DNA from: Pipra filicauda | Taxonomy: Eukaryota; Chordata; Aves; Passeriformes; Pipridae | NCBI RefSeq assembly: GCF_003945595.2 | Contig: NW_024104442.1 | Span: forward strand, 62,001-126,000 | Reading direction: 5' to 3' | DNA: 64,000 nt | Part shown: in pieces, positions 62,401 through 64,000 of the stretch | Layout: every line of letters begins with the position of its first letter | Numbering within the stretch: the first letter of the stretch is position 1 | Made by a program: the position numbers and the translations under genes | Notes under the pieces: model-generated | Seen by the model: the letters and a program-made list of their open reading frames with translations, nothing else | What the model was told of the DNA's origin: nothing | Databases searched by the model: none

Positions 62401-64000
62401 GAGACAGCCCTGGAAGGTCAGGGAATGGGGACCTGGTGTGCAAGGGAGAGCCCAGTGCTGGGAGATAGCCTTGTGGGATCAGTGGGGAGTAATGTGGGAG
62501 CAGGGAGCTGTGCATGTCACAACACCAAGGCCTGTTCTCTCTCCCTAGCCAGGGAATCTCCAGGCAAAGCAGGTTCATCCCAATTTTCAGAGCAGCACAT
62601 CTCAGGATGGACAGCCTGAATGCAGCTCTCTCTCTCATGCCATGTACCCAATGGCCTTCCTCTGCTGTTGGAATGTCTCTCTTCTGGGATGCCTGCTCTT
62701 AAACTGTCCCTATGGATCTCCTCTGGTCCTGTGGTGTGTGATCTGCCTCCTCCACAGCTCCACTCCCCAGTGGATGGTGGACATGGCAGTGCCAGGTGCC
62801 TCAGGGCCCCTGGTTGGTTTGGGGAGGCAAGACCCTCACTGAAGTTGTTTTTGACAAGCATCGTTCATAAATTCCCACCTTTTCCTCTGAATTTGGACTG
62901 GAAAATAGTGGATCAAGAACATTACTTCTTTTTAGATCTCATACGAAACTTAAGCCCTTCAGAAAGAAATGCTGAGTTAATTTCTGCTTCAGCCTCCCCT
63001 GCCACCTCCTGGGTTTTACACCATGTTACTGGGATTCCTCTGTCCCCACCAGGATCTCAGGCCCTGCTCTGCCTCCAGAAATAAATCCCCCACTTAGGGA
63101 CTGACAGAGACACGTCTTCTTGCAGCACCATCCCTTGATTCAGGACCTCACCAACCTCCCTGCACAGTCTTCATGAAGGCAGTGGAATTCCTGATGAAAG
63201 TCAATGCTATCCAGGTCAGCTCAACAGGGAGTGGAGGAGTGGGAAGGGAGGTTGGTTTATTCCCAAAAAGCTGGTGGCATCTTCAGTCAGCCTTGTTTCC
63301 TGGGCTCAGGGAATGAGCTGTGGCCACTCCAGATGCTGAGCACAAGAGGGAGCAACGCCACCACTGCCCAGAGATGCAAAACTGTGGCTAGGGAGAGCAT
63401 TCAGCCCAAAATGCTGGTTGTGGACACAGCCATCTCGGGCAGGTGAGGCCCTCAGGGGGCCTCAGCCCAGCACTGCCTGCTGCAGAGGGAACAGCCAGCT
63501 CAGAAATGGTGCAGTGTGCTCCTCTCTGTACATTCAGAGGCAGGAGCCATTATTGTGATGTTTCCAAGACGCCAGAACCCCTATGATTCAGCCCCTTGTG
63601 TGTGTCAGAGTAATTTTTGTTCACCTATGGAATGTCCCTGTCCCACACAGTTATCTCTGGGGTCTCTCTGATTGTCATGTTATGCTGCCTGCCTAAATTC
63701 TACATGGCAGAATGAGTTGGTTAAAGCAAAACAGAAGTAATCATGGAATGGTTTGGGTTGGAAGGGACATTCAGGTTCATCTCATTCCAATCCCCTGCTA
63801 TGGGCAGGGACACCTTCCATTAGACCAGGGACACCTTTCATTAGACCAACATTCAAAAGAGGGAAAAAAAAAATCTCCCATGTGTTTTCTGTTCATGGAA
63901 GTTAAACAGGTTGTCTGTCAGCCCCCTGCCCTGTCCTTCTGGTGTGCCTGTGGTTTCCCTGCTCCCCTAACCACCACCTGTGCCCTTCCTCCCCAGTTTG
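44499..64000 (+). CDS. CFAP70: CFAP70 (TTC18), 3' end outside window
   Basis: Axonemal protein; the family is linked to the outer dynein arm base in motile cilia. Exons: 44499-44609, 46812-46998, 47271-47366, 47700-47779, 48815-48988, 49365-49547, 49984-50075, 51058-51157, 52127-52258, 53935-54057, 54626-54700, 55165-55256, 56949-57009, 58244-58435, 59023-59154, 59963-60088, 60729-60862, 60959-61074, 61233-61406, 62309-62416, 63126-63214, and 63997 onward. The complete exons give 859 residues in frame, against about 1,120 in human. Landmarks: an N-terminal beta-rich region ([20 protein letters not shown]), [93 protein letters not shown] repeats begin near [20 protein letters not shown]. The start fits the known family N-terminus. 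Confidence 0.95.
46144..46470 (-). mobile_element. CR1 LINE 3'-end fragment, reverse
   Basis: TCATAGAATCATGGTATCAT, then AAGGTTGGAAAAGGCCTCTA and GAACACTTCCAGGGATGGTG. In CFAP70 intron 1. Confidence 0.92.
47556..47655 (+). mobile_element. short CR1 3'-end fragment
   Basis: CCATGGCAGGGGATTGGAAT followed by AAGGTCCCTTCCAACCCAAA, a CR1 terminus. It ends about 45 bp before a CFAP70 exon. Confidence 0.85.
51385..51515 (-). mobile_element. CR1 LINE 3'-end fragment, reverse
   Basis: AGAATCACAGAATCCCAGAA, GGTTTGGGTTGGAAGGAACC, GACACCTTCCACTAGACCAG. Confidence 0.9.
52314..52575 (+). repeat. 30-bp minisatellite, about nine copies, in CFAP70 intron
   Basis: The unit GGTGTTTGGGAGCAGACAGA + GTGGGCAGAA repeats with exact 30-bp period at 52431-52520 and more diverged copies on both sides. 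The reverse frame encodes 10-residue [10 protein letters not shown] repeats, a by-product. Confidence 0.93.
54196..54520 (-). mobile_element. CR1 LINE 3'-end fragment, reverse
   Basis: TCACAGAATTTCCTCCACTG, ATCGAGTCCAACCCCTGCAC, GGGGAGCCTGGTCAGTGCCC. A longer CR1 segment including GTCCTGTCACTGGTCACAGA. Confidence 0.92.
56216..56400 (-). mobile_element. older CR1 fragment, reverse
   Basis: GTTCAGGTTGGAAGGGACCA, CTGACCTCCCTGCTCAAGCA and CTCCAGGGAGGGAGACTCCA belong to a CR1 subfamily distinct from the other copies. Confidence 0.8.
57195..57590 (+). mobile_element. CR1 LINE 3'-end fragment
   Basis: Runs from a GAGACTGAGGTCAGACCTCA block through GAAAAGGTTCTTCCCCCAGA to GATATTCTGTGATTCTACAA. Same subfamily as the copy at 4128. 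Confidence 0.93.
59492..59760 (-). mobile_element. CR1 LINE 3'-end fragment, reverse
   Basis: AATCATAGAAACATGGCATA, GTTTGGGTTGGAAAGGACTT, then GGGAAGAATTTCTTCCCAAT. Confidence 0.92.
60335..60480 (+). mobile_element. short CR1 3'-end fragment
   Basis: GGCCAGGAGTTGGACTCGAT and TCTTCCAACTTGGCATATTC with the ATTCTGTGATTCTGTGA end. Confidence 0.88.
61831..62095 (-). mobile_element. CR1 LINE 3'-end fragment, reverse
   Basis: TCATAGAATCATGGAATCAC, AAGGTTGGAAAAGGCCTCCA, AAATTTTCCCTAATATCCAA. Closest to the copy at 46144. Confidence 0.92.
63740..63850 (-). mobile_element. short CR1 3'-end fragment, reverse
   Basis: AATCATGGAATGGTTTGGGT and GGACACCTTCCATTAGACCA, with a small internal duplication of the CACCTT(C/T)CATTAGACCA block. 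Confidence 0.88.

Overview
The window reads as vertebrate nuclear DNA, most probably from a bird. It has spliced genes with canonical GT/AG introns, many 3'-end fragments of CR1 LINEs on both strands, short introns, high GC and many minisatellites. This is typical of a gene-dense avian microchromosome. I see no bacterial, viral or CRISPR features. Species cannot be named from the sequence.

Layout. (1) 2172-11745 (+): eight coding exons for the C-terminal half of RAB11FIP3, with a 2.3 kb 3'UTR to about 14060; its EF-hand N-terminal part lies off the left edge. (2) 14170-16482: a 50-bp tandem repeat, a 1.4 kb degenerate 21-bp minisatellite and a CR1 copy. (3) 17588-28328 (+): a septin of the SEPT3/9/12 group, best matching SEPTIN12, with an unusual 360-residue Ser/Pro-rich N-terminal exon. 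(4) 29392-30252 (+): an intronless MYADM-like double-MARVEL membrane protein. (5) 32030-33800: a GGTGCC-type minisatellite, a CpG island and a promoter-like segment with an RFX X-box inside a dyad. (6) 33863-39277 (+): a compact class IIB (RdgB-beta type) phosphatidylinositol transfer protein, paralogous to PITPNC1, with an 8-nt microexon and two alternative last coding exons. (7) 40115-43036 (-): MSS51, a MYND zinc-finger protein, converging tail to tail on gene 6. (8) 44499 to the right edge (+): CFAP70, divergent from MSS51, with 21 complete coding exons and the start of a 22nd.

How the genes relate. They do not form one pathway. RAB11FIP3 (recycling endosome and cytokinesis), the septin (cortical filaments) and the MYADM-like protein (membrane domains) are membrane/cytoskeleton genes. 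The PITP moves lipids, MSS51 is a mitochondrial/muscle protein and CFAP70 is axonemal. The first four families have relatives that I recall on human 17q (RAB11FIP4, SEPTIN9, MYADML2, PITPNC1). This block therefore looks like the whole-genome-duplication sister (ohnolog) of 17q, retaining a PITPNC1 paralog.

The items most worth a second look are an isolated exon-like segment resembling the start of a VAV/Dbl-family DH domain inside an MSS51 intron, the PITPNC1-like paralog with its microexon and alternative ends, the X-box dyad, the apparent loss of the ancestral ATG in MSS51, and possible alternative septin promoters. I found no convincing new multi-gene system.
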